Positions 22,821 to 34,904 of a DNA stretch of 64,000 nt are shown here, one piece after another (the first letter of the stretch is position 1; each line of letters starts with the position of its first letter). Origin of the DNA: Siphonodentalium dalli (taxonomy: Eukaryota; Mollusca; Scaphopoda; Gadilida; Siphonodentaliidae); contig CP136068.1 in NCBI GenBank assembly GCA_032622095.1, positions 118,653,509 to 118,717,508 of the forward strand, in the 5' to 3' direction. Made by a program: the position numbers and the translations under genes. The notes beneath the pieces were generated by a model. It did no database searches, was not told the DNA's origin, and saw nothing but the letters and a program-made list of their open reading frames with translations.

Positions 22821-23439
22821 TCTACTATATATTGGCCGGGAGTGCTTAACGCAATAACGCTAAACGCTCCTTATATCTTCCATATTTGGGTTCGTTAACC
22901 GGTTAACGCTCTTTATTCCCTTCGGCTTTCTGTGTGTGATTCTTACGTACTTAGGGCTTCCTAGGAACGGGGGACATTTTCATCGGGTCAGTTTTTCCAC
23001 CCGAGGTGATCTTCACCTTGAAACGGGTACCCACAAATGATATATATGTGTGTGTCCTTTATAGACTCGAACCGATTGAGCTCAAACTTGATACCTACGG
23101 GAAGTGTCATGGACGGGTTAAATTGTGACTCCGACCTGACCTTGACCTTGAAAATGATCAATTCAAGGTCAAATCGGGTCAAAATGAAAACAAAAAATTA
23201 ATGAAAAAAAAACATTAATGATCAATTCAAGGTCAAATCGGGTCAAATTGAAAAACAAAAAATTTAATTAAAAAATTAATTAAAACAAAATATTTTAAAA
23301 GCCAGTAAATTAAAAAGGCACAATTAACTCATTGAAAAACAAAAAATTAAATAAAAACATTAATAAAAAAAATTAATTAAAAAAATTAAAAATTGTCATG
23401 TTTCTGACGATTGCCGCCAGTGGCGGACTAACCTGCTAG
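22821..23439 (+). mobile_element. non-autonomous Helitron-like element 4
   Basis: It starts 'tctactatatattggccggg' after the CTAG of element 3. It ends with hairpin 'gccgccagtggcggac' and CTAG at 23439, followed by T at 23440 as expected for insertion between A and T. It contains short AT-rich duplications ('gatcaattcaaggtcaaatc' at about 23157 and 23219). Confidence 0.72.
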
Positions 23440-23619
23440 TAATATATACATGAGCGATTCTAATATGCAATCCTCTGACGGTTCGAGGACTCTCAATTTG
23501 CAAGAATATATGTATCTCTTAAATAGAATGATAAATATACTTTTAATGCTTCTTCTGTGTATTTGGTTTTGCTAGCTCATAAGACTCATGGATGCATGAT
23601 ATACTGGAGATGATTATAT

Positions 23620-25215
23620 ATAGGTTTGGTGGTAATCAGCAACTAAACACATTCTTATCATAGTTATGACCCCACCATCTCTCACCCAAACCACAGCAAC
23701 TTGGCGTCTTTAATTCAGACGATTATATTCCTCGTATCATAGAGCAGAATAATATATCAATTTGGTGGAAATCTGCGCTAAAAAGAGTTTATTAAATCAA
23801 TTGTTGATGCCCCTGCTGACTCGAACAGCGCCATATCGCGTATGTGATTATGTATGCGTTAGGTGAAAATTGGCGACAAAACTATTTCACCATATTTTTT
23901 AAATTTTGCCGCCCTTCCCCCTATTCTTCCCAGCGTCACTTTAGAAAATTTTAACCCACACCATTATTTTCCTCGTAAAATTTTACCCCCCCCCCCCCTT
24001 AGACCTCCTTGGTGCCATCTCGATTGTACCCCGTGAAGTTATATATAGAACACATGCAGAGAGACAGAAAGACAGACACCACGATTTGATTGCTCGTATC
24101 ATTTGAGAAGAACACGTATGAATTTGATGGTAATTTGTACTAAAAATATTTGTTATCAGTTTTGGTTACCCTTCCGTCCCTATTTAGGACTCAAGCGGTG
24201 CCACTTTTGTCACCATTAAACCACACACTTAGACTCATTATGGAGATGCATATATAAAACTGGTGAAAATTGGCGAGTATACAAATTTGCATGAAATTTA
24301 AGTCCCTATATCTCTCACCCAAACGGCACCAATTTTGTGTATCTAAACCACACGATTAGATTCTTCGTATCACGGAGAAGAATATGTATCAATCTGGTGG
24401 AAATCGGCGCTAAAATTATTGTTATCATTTTTGTGTCCCTCTCACCTCTTATCGGCCCCACTTGTGATATCCTTAGACCACACAATTACACTCCTGATAT
24501 CATGGAGATAATTATTTATAAGTTTGATACTAATTGGCGACTAAATTTTTTTTTATCAAAGTTGGTGCCAACCCCTCCCCTCCCCATCGCTAACCAAACA
24601 GCGCCAGTATGGCGTCTTTAAATCACAGGATTAGATTCCTCGTATCATGGATAAGAACTTGTATCAATTTGGTGGAAATTGGCGCTAAAAATAGTGTGTA
24701 TCAATTTTGGTGCACCCCTGACTCGAATGAGGCCACTTTTGGCAGATTTAAGCCACACCATTAGACTCTGCATACCATGTGAACGATTTTGTGTAATTGT
24801 GGTGGCAATCGGCGACTAAACCCATTCTTATCAAATTTAGTGTCCACTCCCCCCCCCCAAATTCTCATCCAAACGACACCGATTTGGCGTCTTTAAATCG
24901 CAAAATTAGATTCCTTGTATCATGAAGAAGAATATGTATCAATTTTGCGGAAATCGGCGCTAAAATTAGTTTTATAAATTTTGGTGCCCCTCTCCCCTTC
25001 CGTGCATCACTGACTCGAACGACGCCACTTTTGACATATTTAAACCAGATCATTAGATTCTTCATATCATGAAAATTATTATATGTAAGTTTCGTGGCTA
25101 TCGGCGACAACAGAATTCTCAGTGCCCCTCCCCTTGTTCTGCCCCTGACAACAACGGCATCACATTAGAAATTTCTAACCCACACCATCATCTTTCTCGT
25201 AAAAAGTTACCACTA
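23620..25215. repeat. tandem array, ~275 bp higher-order unit
   Basis: The motif 'cgtatcatggagaagaatat' and variants ('cgtatcatggataagaactt', 'tgtatcatgaagaagaatat') occur near 24368, 24643 and 24916, about 275 bp apart. Each is followed by 'atcaatttggtggaaatcgg' and 'cgctaaaa'. A second half-unit ('gatatcatggagataattat', 'ggcgactaaa') alternates. The array is C-rich at the unit joints ('cccccccccccc' at 23986). Confidence 0.75.
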
Positions 25216-25258
25216 GTAGACCCCTTTGATGTCATCTAGATGGTCCCCTGTGAATTTC

Positions 25259-25296
25259 TATAGAAGACAGACAGACGGACAGACAGACGGACATAC
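25259..25296. repeat. (GACA)n/(GACG)n microsatellite
   Basis: 'gacagacagacggacagaca' repeated, with a final 'gacggacata'. Confidence 0.85.
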
Positions 25297-25299
25297 GGA

Positions 25300-28040
25300 A
25301 AATCGCAAATATAGATTAAGATATACTATGCTATATTTATTTTATTTTATTTTCGTATGTTTGCGTACATCAACGTTTATTTTTCGAACAAAGTGGTACC
25401 GCTGGTATTGTGCCTATTGTGTTCACGGCAATGTCCCCTCATACGAGCCGTGTTAAGGGTCGTGGTTTTGTTGTCGGCTATAAGGACTATTTTTTTCCAT
25501 CAAAACATTCGTAAACGTCTCATTTATCAAGATTTATCGGAATTGTTCATCTGTATAATTGTAATTTCTCCTTGTATTTTATACAACTGTGTTTTAAGTC
25601 GGTTAATGGACTCGCGACTGGACATTTGTCAACTAAATCAAGTAGCTCGTCAATTATCCCTGATAAAATTTATTGAATATATAGATTGGTTATCACCATG
25701 TCGTTTTCCGTTAAATTTTCAAGTCGAGCTACCTTCTCTTTGCAATTTATCCACGAGTCCGCATACATGTCACAGAAAAGGCAGTGAGACTTTAATACCA
25801 TCTTGGGAACCTACAGGGTGGTGATAACCAATTTATCTTACAATTCATTCAAAGAATATTGAATAAAATATAGTTTGGCAGGGGAACTTTGTCATTTTGC
25901 GTATAAAATAGCACACAGCACAGTTGACGTCAATGATTCAAGGTTTCCGAATAGGTCCGCTTGTATGGAAATATTGCTGTCTTCATAGAATTCAACCGAT
26001 GTTGAATTCACCTGAGACGAATTCTCCGGTGAAGCTATAGTCATCACTCCTCCTCCGTCCGTCAATAATTGTCTTCTTCTCCATAATTATAATACCAAAT
26101 GGTTTCATATTTGATGCGGATGATCCCCATGTAACCGACATTCAGATTTGTTTTAATGAGGTCACCAGTCAAATATGGGCGACTTCTAAAGAACCATAAA
26201 GCCGATTTAGCTTATATTTTGTATGGAGGTTCCTTGGTTGCTTTCGATTCAGATTTGTTCACAAATGGTCACCAGGTCAATATGGGTGGAGCCAGGGACA
26301 TAACTCGTTTTCAAAAGTTCAGATTGAACACTTTGTTAACCAACAAAATTAAATCTAAATGAACAAAAAAATGAAAATATTTGTTTTCAATTTAATTTTT
26401 GAATTTTTAAATATTTAACTCTTTTCTCCATTTAAAAGAAAAAAGATATTTTGAGACACCCCCACATTGCACATTGTCGCCAGGTGTCTGCCAAATTCAA
26501 CTGATCAATGCCTTCTGACTAAGCTGGTATGGCTGTCTTTGACATGTCAGTGTGTAAATAGCTCTACAAAGCATTCTGCCCATTTTGTCTGGTAAGTATA
26601 AAGTAATTAGAGCTACCAACGTGAACAGTTCTACCAGCAGAATAAAATCAATGCCTAGATTACATTAGGTGTTATGAAGAAATTAAATCCAATGGGTCAA
26701 TGTGTTGAATGCTATATTAAATACCTGTTGGACAGAGTTTAAAAGTGTAGTATTATCCCATATTTCTTTGTTTTATTTCCAAAAGTCTTGATTTGTATGT
26801 TTATGTGTACTCACGAGGCACACATGTTTTTCCTCAAATTGAGGTGGGGTTTAATTACTTGTCAGATTTGATAGTCAGGCATCCAAATAAATCACATATG
26901 TAATATTATCGCAGGGGTTGGCGTGCAGATTTGTTCAATGTCACGTATTTTTTCCAAAATACAATTATAAATACTAAAATGAATATAAAATTATAGATCA
27001 CTTATCAAGATAAGGAGGCTCCCAATTTTAATACTTGCCCAATCTTTATTGTTTTATAACACGATATCATGGGGTGGGTCCGGTTTCTGATGAAAAATTT
27101 GCACTGAAAAAATACCGTTTTTATAAGTTTAGTTAGCGAGTGATTTTCTGGTGGGTTTCATTAAGCTTACACGATTGGCATGGTTATTAAAAACCTTACT
27201 TACCAAAGTTTAATCAAAACAAAAATATTTTGAAAATCATATTCAGTAAAATATTTGAACTTACTACATGATTAGCAAAGATGGCAGAATTGAGAAAAAC
27301 ACCTACGATCGGCATTAATCAAATTCCTTAATCAAATACACATACTTGAAATTTTATATTCAGTGAGCTAAATAATAGCACTACGTCATAAATATTGTGA
27401 AATATGATATTTAGGATACAAACTCATCCATAACATGTGATATTTGAAGGTCTTCCGCACTGCCCCAAGAACTAACGGCAGACACACCACCCGAGCGTAA
27501 TATCAGGTTGAACAAATCCAACTGAAGCACTGGGATGCTGAAAATCAAACAAAGTGAACCACTGTGAAGAATCCACTCGTTGTTCATGACTGGTAGTAAG
27601 GAAAAAACAAAAACAGCATGATTCATTACTGTAGGAACTCTTTTTCCAAGCATGGAGCACCAGAGTTACAATAAACTCATAACCCAATCAAGACTAAATG
27701 TAATTGAATGAAAGCACACAATGGTGAAATGACACAAATTTAAGTCCATAGTTAATTGTGTTAAGGCAACTTTTAGTTTAAAAGTGCATAAACATTTCAC
27801 TGTGCAATATGTGATCAACTTGTGATTCTAATTCCTAAACACAACAAAGATATCTTAAACGGACATGGGTCATTCGAACCCTAAAATTTATGTATACGTA
27901 ATTCGAGAAAAAAGGGGTCTCAAAGCATGCATATGCAAACTATTCCAGAACTAATTCGTCGATATAGCGCTAAAAAAAGCGTTTTGTTAGTTATGTTTTT
28001 GCGTAAATTTGATATCGTTTCGCTGTTCCGGTTAAATATT
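25300..28040. other. no gene seen; one 155-codon ORF without recognisable domain
   Basis: An ORF at 25357-25824 is the longest in the region but shows no domain, no codon-bias contrast visible by eye and no splice context. A short inverted repeat, 'ttggttatcacca' near 25685 and 'tggtgataaccaa' near 25818, flanks its end. 26040-26080 carries a 'gtcatcactcctcctccgtc' piece also seen at 7851. The rest is AT-rich and featureless. Confidence 0.4.
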
Positions 28041-28049
28041 TTTCTAATC

Positions 28050-28250
28050 AGCCGATTTTCCGAGTGATGCCGGCAGCGCTCGTGTGTTTTCGGAAATGAG
28101 TGCATTCTCGATACAGCCATGTTTGTGACGTAATATTTTCCAAGTTTCCCCAGCGTCTCTGTCATTTTCGGTACGCGATAATGGTGTTTCCGTTGGATCA
28201 TATTTGTCCATGCTAGATAATAACCTCTGTTGACAAGGATGTGACGATAG
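28050..28250 (-). repeat. outer left arm of an inverted repeat (partner 32420-32600)
   Basis: Read on the minus strand it contains 'gtcaacagagg', 'aaacaccattatcgcgtacc' and 'gagacgctggggaaactt'. These match plus-strand 32431-32525 ('gtcaacagag', 'aaacccctttatcgcgtacc', 'agacgctggggaagctta'). The arms are moderately diverged. Confidence 0.7.
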
Positions 28251-28689
28251 AACGGTTTTCCAGTTTGTTACACAATGTCAACATGAATTTTAGTCATTTA
28301 CATTGATCCTTGGAAAACATTGATTTTTCTCAAATATACTCTAATCGCAATTTTGTAAGGAATACTTTTCAGTTGAGTGTGTCGATTAACTGCAATTAAT
28401 TCAATTCCGTAGTTCCTTTAAAAGTTACTCAATCCGATCAGACGGTCCACATACCATCAAGATACAACAGCAACAACATTTCTTCAAAATACGCTTTAGT
28501 TATCAGAATCGATGTATTGCAACAAAATAATGCTAATCACTGTCAACTATGGTATCAAATTTCCCAAAACTTGTTGTTTATCAACATTTTGTTCAGCAAA
28601 ATATGGCCGTATTATCACTAAAGTATCACAAAAGTTTACCGTATTACCACTTGACTTTAGACATATCCATATGTTCATATTGCACTTAT

Positions 28690-28820
28690 CATTCAGGGGC
28701 AGCAGGAAGACGGCCAGCTAGGTCATGCTGCTCCTGTGCAATAATATATTTTTGTTTGATATTCTGTTAATGTATTGTATATTATTGTGCAAATAATGAT
28801 CTATCTATCTATATATCCTC
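28690..28820 (+). mobile_element. 3' end of a LINE with (ATCT)n tail
   Basis: 'aggggcagcaggaagacggc' and 'ggtcatgctgctcctgtgca' followed by an AT-rich stretch, 'attgtgcaaataatgatcta' and a short 'tctatctatctata' run. The layout parallels the 3' UTR of the LINE at 14872-15602 ('ggcaggaagacagtc', 'attgcaaataaaa', short tandem tail). Only the last part of the element is recognised. Confidence 0.5.
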
Positions 28821-29139
28821 ATCCGCAATTTTGTCCGAGACCCTCCGCTTGACCACGTGTTTCTGGGCCACATATTATTACACATCTCGAGAAATAACAA
28901 ACTTCAACAATCGATATCTGATCACTCCGAGCTCGAGTCAAATATTTGTTTACCCCCGAAACCAAAGAAATTGTAATTTAGGAGCGTCTGATCGGATTGA
29001 GTAACTACCCAGGTGGTGAAAAATAAAAGATATCAAAAATCGATAAATGCTGAAAAGACAAAATAGTCTTGTCGATAACAGTTTTGACCTAGAAAATATT
29101 TGGACTAAGTTGGTTTTTATTCCATTTTGAAGAGGAATA

Positions 29140-29225
29140 ATAATCATATCCTCTACAACATATCCAAAATCCGATAAATCCGCTTAGAGCAAAATGTTCT
29201 ATTCAAAATGGCATCCATGACGACA
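29140..29225 (+). repeat. relic related to the end of the 55.5-59.7 kb foldback element
   Basis: 'acaacatatccaaaatccga', 'taaatccgcttagagcaaaa' and 'aaatggcatccatgac' resemble 55545-55615 ('taacatatccaaaatccgct', 'ccgctttgggcaaaatt', 'agatggcgtccaacatgg'). Confidence 0.5.
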
Positions 29226-29795
29226 ATTGTTATTGAAAAGTGCTGATTTTTCTGTCACACGTGGCTTTAGGTGCACCAACTATCGCCAAGTTAGCAATAA
29301 AATGAAATATACACAAACAATGCTTAGTCGTAAACCATACAAGTATGTACAATGTCTGTCCCAACATGGACATATCACACCTGTTACCCCATTTGATATT
29401 GGAATAGTTCGAAAATCGACATGAAAAATAACACCAAAAAAAAAAACGTCTTCACCATCGGTTTCAGTAGTAGACTAGGATTAAATTTATTTTAGTATAT
29501 TTTTCCTCAAAATGTGTCTACATTGTTTACACGCAGTTCCCACGACACAACTTTCAAAGTATACAACAGTGCGGAACACAAGGCTCACATCTTCTACTTT
29601 CATATGATGTCTAATTTTTCCGTGTGTTAATTATTTTTTTATTCAAAACAGTTAATCCAAGTAGATAGTTAACACAGTTCCAATTCTACGTGCGTGTTTA
29701 CACACTCTCCCCGCCTTTCTATCTTGTTTACAGTTGATTTCAACATATAACCATGCAATGGACTGATCTTTGTAAATTGTGAAAAACTATATGCA
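29226..29795. other. no gene seen
   Basis: AT-rich, with no recognisable exon or repeat. Confidence 0.4.
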
Positions 29796-29799
29796 TATT

Positions 29800-29885
29800 T
29801 ACATAGCTAGATCATATCATGAATATCTACACTGGCTACCCCCGTAGAGATAATTCTACACCAGTTGAAATAATGAGAAATGTTT
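29800..29885 (+). repeat. inner left arm of the inverted repeat (partner 32115-32220)
   Basis: 'ctagatcatatcatgaatat', 'acactggctacccccgtaga' and 'cagttgaa' match the reverse complement of 32130-32210 ('gattagatcatgtcaataat', 'acactggctaccgtagagat', 'aaccagtt'). Together with the outer arms this indicates an older inverted-repeat element into which the hAT later inserted. Confidence 0.65.
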
Positions 29886-30143
29886 CATGTTCAGATAGGG
29901 AAGTTTATAAACATTTAAAAAAAACCAGTGCAGCTAATATATTATTAGTTAATCTCGTTCCTCGGTAAATAGTGTATTCCACTGTGTACGCAGTTCGATG
30001 TTGCATGAAATATGTCACTTTGTTGAGTCGAGTTTGATTGGCATCCTTTACAATCATGAAATTTCTCACGGGTAATCAATTCAATGTTTATTTCGATGTC
30101 GACTCACAAAAGTCACAGACAAGTCATGCAATCTGGATTGTCA
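29886..30143. other. no gene seen, flank of the hAT element
   Basis: Featureless up to the target-site duplication at 30144. Confidence 0.4.
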
Positions 30144-30456
30144 CACCCCATCAGCGTTGGGTCAATTACATTGCAATGTAATTAATTACAATTACAATTA
30201 CATTGAAATATGTCAATTACAATTACAATTACATTGGAAATACAATGTAATTAATTACAATTACATTTGTTCAATTACAATTACAATTACAATTACTTTT
30301 GGTTAATGAAAATCGGGAAGAGCTTCAAGGAGGAAAGACATTTGTGTTTGATGAACTTTATTGATATACATAAAATATAAAAGCAAATTAATGTAACACA
30401 GTGAAACAATGTAAACAAAACAATAAAACAACAACTACATGTCGAGCACAAATTGT

Positions 30457-30666
30457 TCATTTGATGTGGTGGTTACAACTGACCATCATCATTCTTTCGA
30501 ATGTGTCATCTGTCATTCGACACATGTCGTATCTGGATATTTTGCCTGCAATACTGAAGAGCCGCTCAACGGGTGCTGATGAGGGAGGGACACAGAGGTG
30601 CTTTGCAGCTAGCAGGCTTAACCCAGGAAAGTTTGTACAATTAAGTCGCCAGTATGAAGAGGGCGC
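30457..30666 (-). pseudogene. hAT transposase C-terminal dimerisation domain, decayed
   Basis: The minus-strand translation reads YWRLNCTNFPGLSLLAAKHL, then SSAPVERLFSIAGKI, then RMTDDTFERMMMVSCNHH, ending at a stop at 30457-30459. This is the conserved hAT C-terminal dimerisation domain (consensus SAPVERLFSxAGxI). A stop codon just upstream (30667-30669) interrupts the expected reading frame. The catalytic middle of the protein is missing. Confidence 0.93.
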
Positions 30667-31267
30667 TCATATTGATCCCTATGTTTCCGCTGAAACAAAA
30701 ATAATTAACATTAAGATACATCATTATGTATAATTTGCCTACATACTAATAGCAGGGATTAAAACAATCAAGCCAGCTAGGGTTGTAAATCACACACAAT
30801 GACATAATCAGGATTATGAAGTAAAACAGGCCACAGGTGCGCCTAAAGCTGCCTTTGTTAGGGGATTAACGCATTGATAAAATACTGCAGTGGAGTCATA
30901 TAATTAGGACAGCAACACAGATTAAGTGCACAACACTGACCAGATATGGAGGTCAATACAGTTAAGCTCAAAACAAATAGATTAAATTAGGTTTTGTTAT
31001 GAAGACAAAATGCATTTATTATTAATGTTATAAAACAATTATTGTTTTAAAATGAATGTATTACTTTTAAAGATATATTCCGGGAATGTTCAGAAACAAC
31101 AATAATGTTTATGATTTTTTTTTTTAAATCCAATACATGTACTTGTATTAATTATGTACATATTGTCATGATGATATACACATTATTGTAGGTGTATTAA
31201 AACATATACATATAATAATAACAATAACATATATAAATAATATAAAATAAAATTCAACATGACTTAC

Positions 31268-31438
31268 CTTTAGATGTGTGATGAAATTTGAAGTTGCTTT
31301 TGCTGAACCCGAAATCAGTGTTGGACAATGTTTACATGTAGCTTTGAATTTGTCAGAAATATCATTGGGCAAGGTAAAATGTTGCCTCATGAATGAAAAA
31401 CTTTGAGAAGGCATCGCTAATGACTCTAATAGAGGCAA
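31268..31438 (-). pseudogene. hAT transposase N-terminal exon with BED zinc finger
   Basis: The minus-strand ORF carries SDKFKATCKHCPTLISG and then SNFITHLK. This is the Cys-x2-Cys and first His of a BED-type DNA-binding finger. A consensus donor (AAAG|GTAAGT, donor bases at 31266-31267) sits right after THLK. The second His of the finger must come from a following exon, or be read through as VSH. No matching downstream exon with the catalytic core is present. Confidence 0.85.
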
Positions 31439-32089
31439 AGAGATAATGATTGCTTGATAGTCAGTGATGCAGTTATATACAAACTTGTAACAACAAATGA
31501 TGAAACCATCTCATTATGGGGGGGGGGGGGCTATCAAAACATTGTTCATATTAATTCTATTGTGACCCACAACTTGTGAGTTGTTTTAAATCAAACCACA
31601 TTTAGACTATCAAAACATTGTGTGACTTCTATAGTGGGAGGGTTTCATGACTCCATCTTTGAAGTTTTAATTTAGAACATGTATCCATGAAACTACTAAC
31701 ATAGAAGGAAAATATGAGGATAATGACCCCATGTGTATAACACTAGTCAAGTAAGTTAGTAACCAAGTGTTTTACCTGATACTATTAACATATCATAGTC
31801 ATGTCACATTTCAGATACAAATGCTGATGTGTTAACTTGTTATATTGGTCTGTATTTTTGGAATGTAATTGAAAATGTAATTGAAATGTAATTGAAATTA
31901 CACCCCTTTTCTCAATGTAATTAATTACATTCAATTACATGTAATTAAAAAAACCTTCAATTACAAATTACATCCAATTACTTGGGAAAATGTAATTAAT
32001 TACATTCAATTACAATTACAAATTACAATTACCCCAACCCTGCACCCCATATTGTGAAATATATTATTAAGGAACAAGTAATAAATAAA

Positions 32090-32640
32090 TATATATAGTC
32101 ACTGAGTATAAAGTTCTCCGTCAGAATATTAAAACGTTCCCATGTTTTTAACTGGTTGAATATGATCTCTACGGTAGCCAGTGTATAAATTATTGACATG
32201 ATCTAATTACTTGGCGACCCATTCCTATATTCTATAAGAAATATACTGGAAATCATACAATTTACTACGATAATGATGTTGGATTGAAATTTAAATACAA
32301 ATGCATCTCAACATAATTACTTATTATGCATGTATAAGTAATAGTATGTTCCTTTCTGAACCACCTCCCCCAATCGCACCATCGCCACGTTTCGGATAAA
32401 TTCAGGATGACCGTCCTACCATTAAATTCTTGTCAACAGAGACCATTTTTTCTCACAGGGACACATACGATCAAATTGAAACCCCTTTATCGCGTACCGG
32501 AAATTTTAAGACGCTGGGGAAGCTTATTTACGAATACACCCGGATATTCTCGACTATTGTCGGTGATTGCATCATCCAAAATGGCAGGTTGGAAAAAAAT
32601 GTTCGGGACCCGAACATTGAGATTTTGTTGTAATTTTCAT
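32090..32640 (+). repeat. right arm(s) of the inverted repeat around the hAT
   Basis: 32115-32220 pairs with 29800-29885 and 32420-32600 pairs with 28050-28250, both inverted and nested in the right order. The left arm is longer because about 1.5 kb (including the LINE tail) lies between its two blocks. ORFs at 32407-32679 are on this repeat. Confidence 0.65.
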
Positions 32641-33590
32641 GACTTGAATGCGTCTTTATGGTACATATATTGGTCGTAGAAAGGTAGTTTGGGTATTTAT
32701 CTACCTATTTTGAAACCGGAAAATTTCAAAAGCGAATATTATTTTGTGTATTTTGGAGCGCAAACCGCCATGTGGCTTTAATGTCAGTTGATGAGCAAAT
32801 AATTACCAAAAAAATGAGACAATATGATTACCGAGAAGAATTTCAAATAAATTTGAGATAAATTCCACACAACCTTCATCATAATCCTTTAATGTCGATG
32901 TCCCATGTGTCGCTTTCACCAGCACACTTGGCCCTATACACATAATTCGATATCTCTTCCTGACCCCAGATATTAGTCTTTTTGCGACACCTGTGTACCA
33001 CTTCTTCTCATCTGAAAAACCGTAAAGTAAATTTGATACATGTTCAATATTAAAATTATGCTTTTAATATAATAAAGATAGTTTGGTCATTTTATGGTTG
33101 AACAGCAACGTTTATTGACTAAAATATAAATATGCGAAAATGCATTGGCAATATGTGGCCAATTTCTACTGCCAAACTATTGTTTGAATCAAAAATGCAT
33201 GAACAGTAACTGCGTCTGGTATCAATCACAAATCAGTTTTTGCTGAGAAAGAATTACACACCAAATACCTACAGAATAAATGTAGGCTGTGTTGCATTAT
33301 CGCACGACATGCTTGTTGTCGAACTGTGGTGGTGCCGCTTGGTCGTGTTGTCGGTCAAGTTGTTTGAGTATCCACAGCTTCACTATGAGTTAAAGATGAC
33401 CAGGAATCTTTCCTGCTTATTGCTCGTATCTTCTTAATTTTCGTGACTGTGGCTGGTGCTGCAAACTGAAAACTTTAATAACAATGTTTATTCATCCTAA
33501 CGGAGAACTCTACAAAGGTTGTTGTATACCATTAATTGTTTATTGCCAACATAAATCAAGGAGCTTGATAACTCCCCAATAGATACATGT
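32641..33590. other. no gene seen
   Basis: AT-rich, with no recognisable exon, RNA or repeat. Confidence 0.45.
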
Positions 33591-33598
33591 AAATAGCA

Positions 33599-34378
33599 TG
33601 TGTTAAACAACAAAATACCAATATTAATATATTGCACATTAATCAAATCGATCATCAATTTCAATCATCAATCAGTCTTCAATTTATAATTGAAAACTAC
33701 AAATATAGTCAACATACTACTACATAATATAGAAGGAATTGAAATGTATAATATACTATGCAATTATATGTGGGTTTTTTTTTGGCTAAATCCGCCTAAT
33801 ATTTAAATTATATTCAATCAGATAAAAATACAACAAAGTGTAAATCTGGCGGGCGGGAAAATTTGGAGCTATAACCTCCCAAAATAAAACATTAATGACA
33901 GGATTACCAGATTTCTTCGCGGAAGTAAACCGCACCTGGCAGGCAGTGTATGCAGCCAATGATTTGGTTTGTTACTAATTGAATGTACGACGAAGCCTAC
34001 GATCTGATTGGTCCACAATTTGAATTTTTGTAAGAGGTAGCCAATGACAAACCATAAAACAAATCATCTATGGAGGGAGATCAAAGTGGCTACTTGTCGT
34101 CTCTCCGAAAGCAGATTAATTACTTTAAGACGAATCATCATAAAAGTAACCAATCTGCCCAAGTGAGAACTCTACAACATGAGAACTCAACATGTGTTAA
34201 ACACCAACATACCGATATTAATATATTGTACATTAATAAAATCAGTCATCAATATCTGGTCTTGAATTTATAATTGAAAACTACAATTATAGTCAACATA
34301 CTACTACATAATATAGAAGGAATTGAAAAGTATAATATACTATGCAATTATATGAGTTTTTGGCTAAATCTGCCAAAC
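33599..34378 (+). repeat. direct repeat, ~190 bp copies about 590 bp apart
   Basis: 33599-33798 and 34196-34378 share 'atattaatatattg.acatta', 'tataattgaaaactacaa', 'catactactacataatatag' and 'atatactatgcaattatatg'. Identity is high. The 400 bp between them ('tctggcgggcgggaaaattt', 'gcacctggcaggcagtgtat') is single copy here. They could be terminal repeats of a small element, but no flanking duplication was found. Confidence 0.8.
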
Positions 34379-34900
34379 GGCAATTCTGCCAAAAAAGAAA
34401 ATAACAGTTAAATTATTGTATCATATCTTATAGCTGCTGAGGCAGAATATTCATACCAGATAACGAAATTCATGATGAAATGAAATGATTGTATACATCC
34501 ATATATTAGCATAATATAGATAACAAACACGAACAGTAAAAAGAAAAATATATCACGCAGTGTCATATAAAACAATTCAAAACTACAAAACTAGGTTATC
34601 GCATGTCCCCATATAAAATAATTAACTGTGTGAATAGCTCTGAATATGCCCCCGAGTCTCACCAAGAAAGTGCGGCTCAAGATGACTAAATAAAGGAAGC
34701 CTACACAATAAGTGGGAAAATTCAACCCTGGACACACGAAAAACTTTCTTCTATACCGGAATTCATGTGATAAAAGTTAAATGAATCAAGTAAAAAAGTG
34801 ACTGTATCACCGAAATATTGAAAATATGTCAGTGGCTAAACATTGCCATAAGACATTCAAGATTGAATGGAGACAGTGTCCTTGAGTTGTATTATAAAGT
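34379..34900. other. no gene seen
   Basis: AT-rich spacer downstream of the SGNH-like pseudogene on its own strand. Confidence 0.4.
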
Positions 34901-34904
34901 ATAA

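Larger units (their letters stand above)
30144..32050 (-). mobile_element. hAT-superfamily DNA transposon, internally deleted, with 8-bp TSD
   Basis: The element spans 30152-32042 (1891 bp) and is flanked by perfect 8-bp direct repeats 'caccccat' (30144-30151 and 32043-32050), the target size typical of hAT. The termini are 'cagcgttgggt' and 'accccaaccctg', i.e. CAG-type hAT inverted repeats. Subterminal regions (30160-30305 and 31860-32030) are dense in 'attacaattac' and 'tgtaattaatta', likely transposase-binding clusters. On the minus strand a BED-finger exon lies near the 5' end and the hAT dimerisation domain near the 3' end. The space between (about 600 bp) is too short for the RNase H-like catalytic domain, so the copy is non-autonomous. 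Confidence 0.95.

Noticed and set aside
25357-25824. 155-codon plus-strand ORF, the longest in the window
   Set aside because: No recognisable domain, overlapping ORFs in other frames, next to microsatellite and array DNA; could be chance.
33599-34378. Direct repeats considered as LTRs of a small retrotransposon
   Set aside because: No TG...CA ends, primer-binding site or flanking duplication could be found, and the space between is only ~400 bp.
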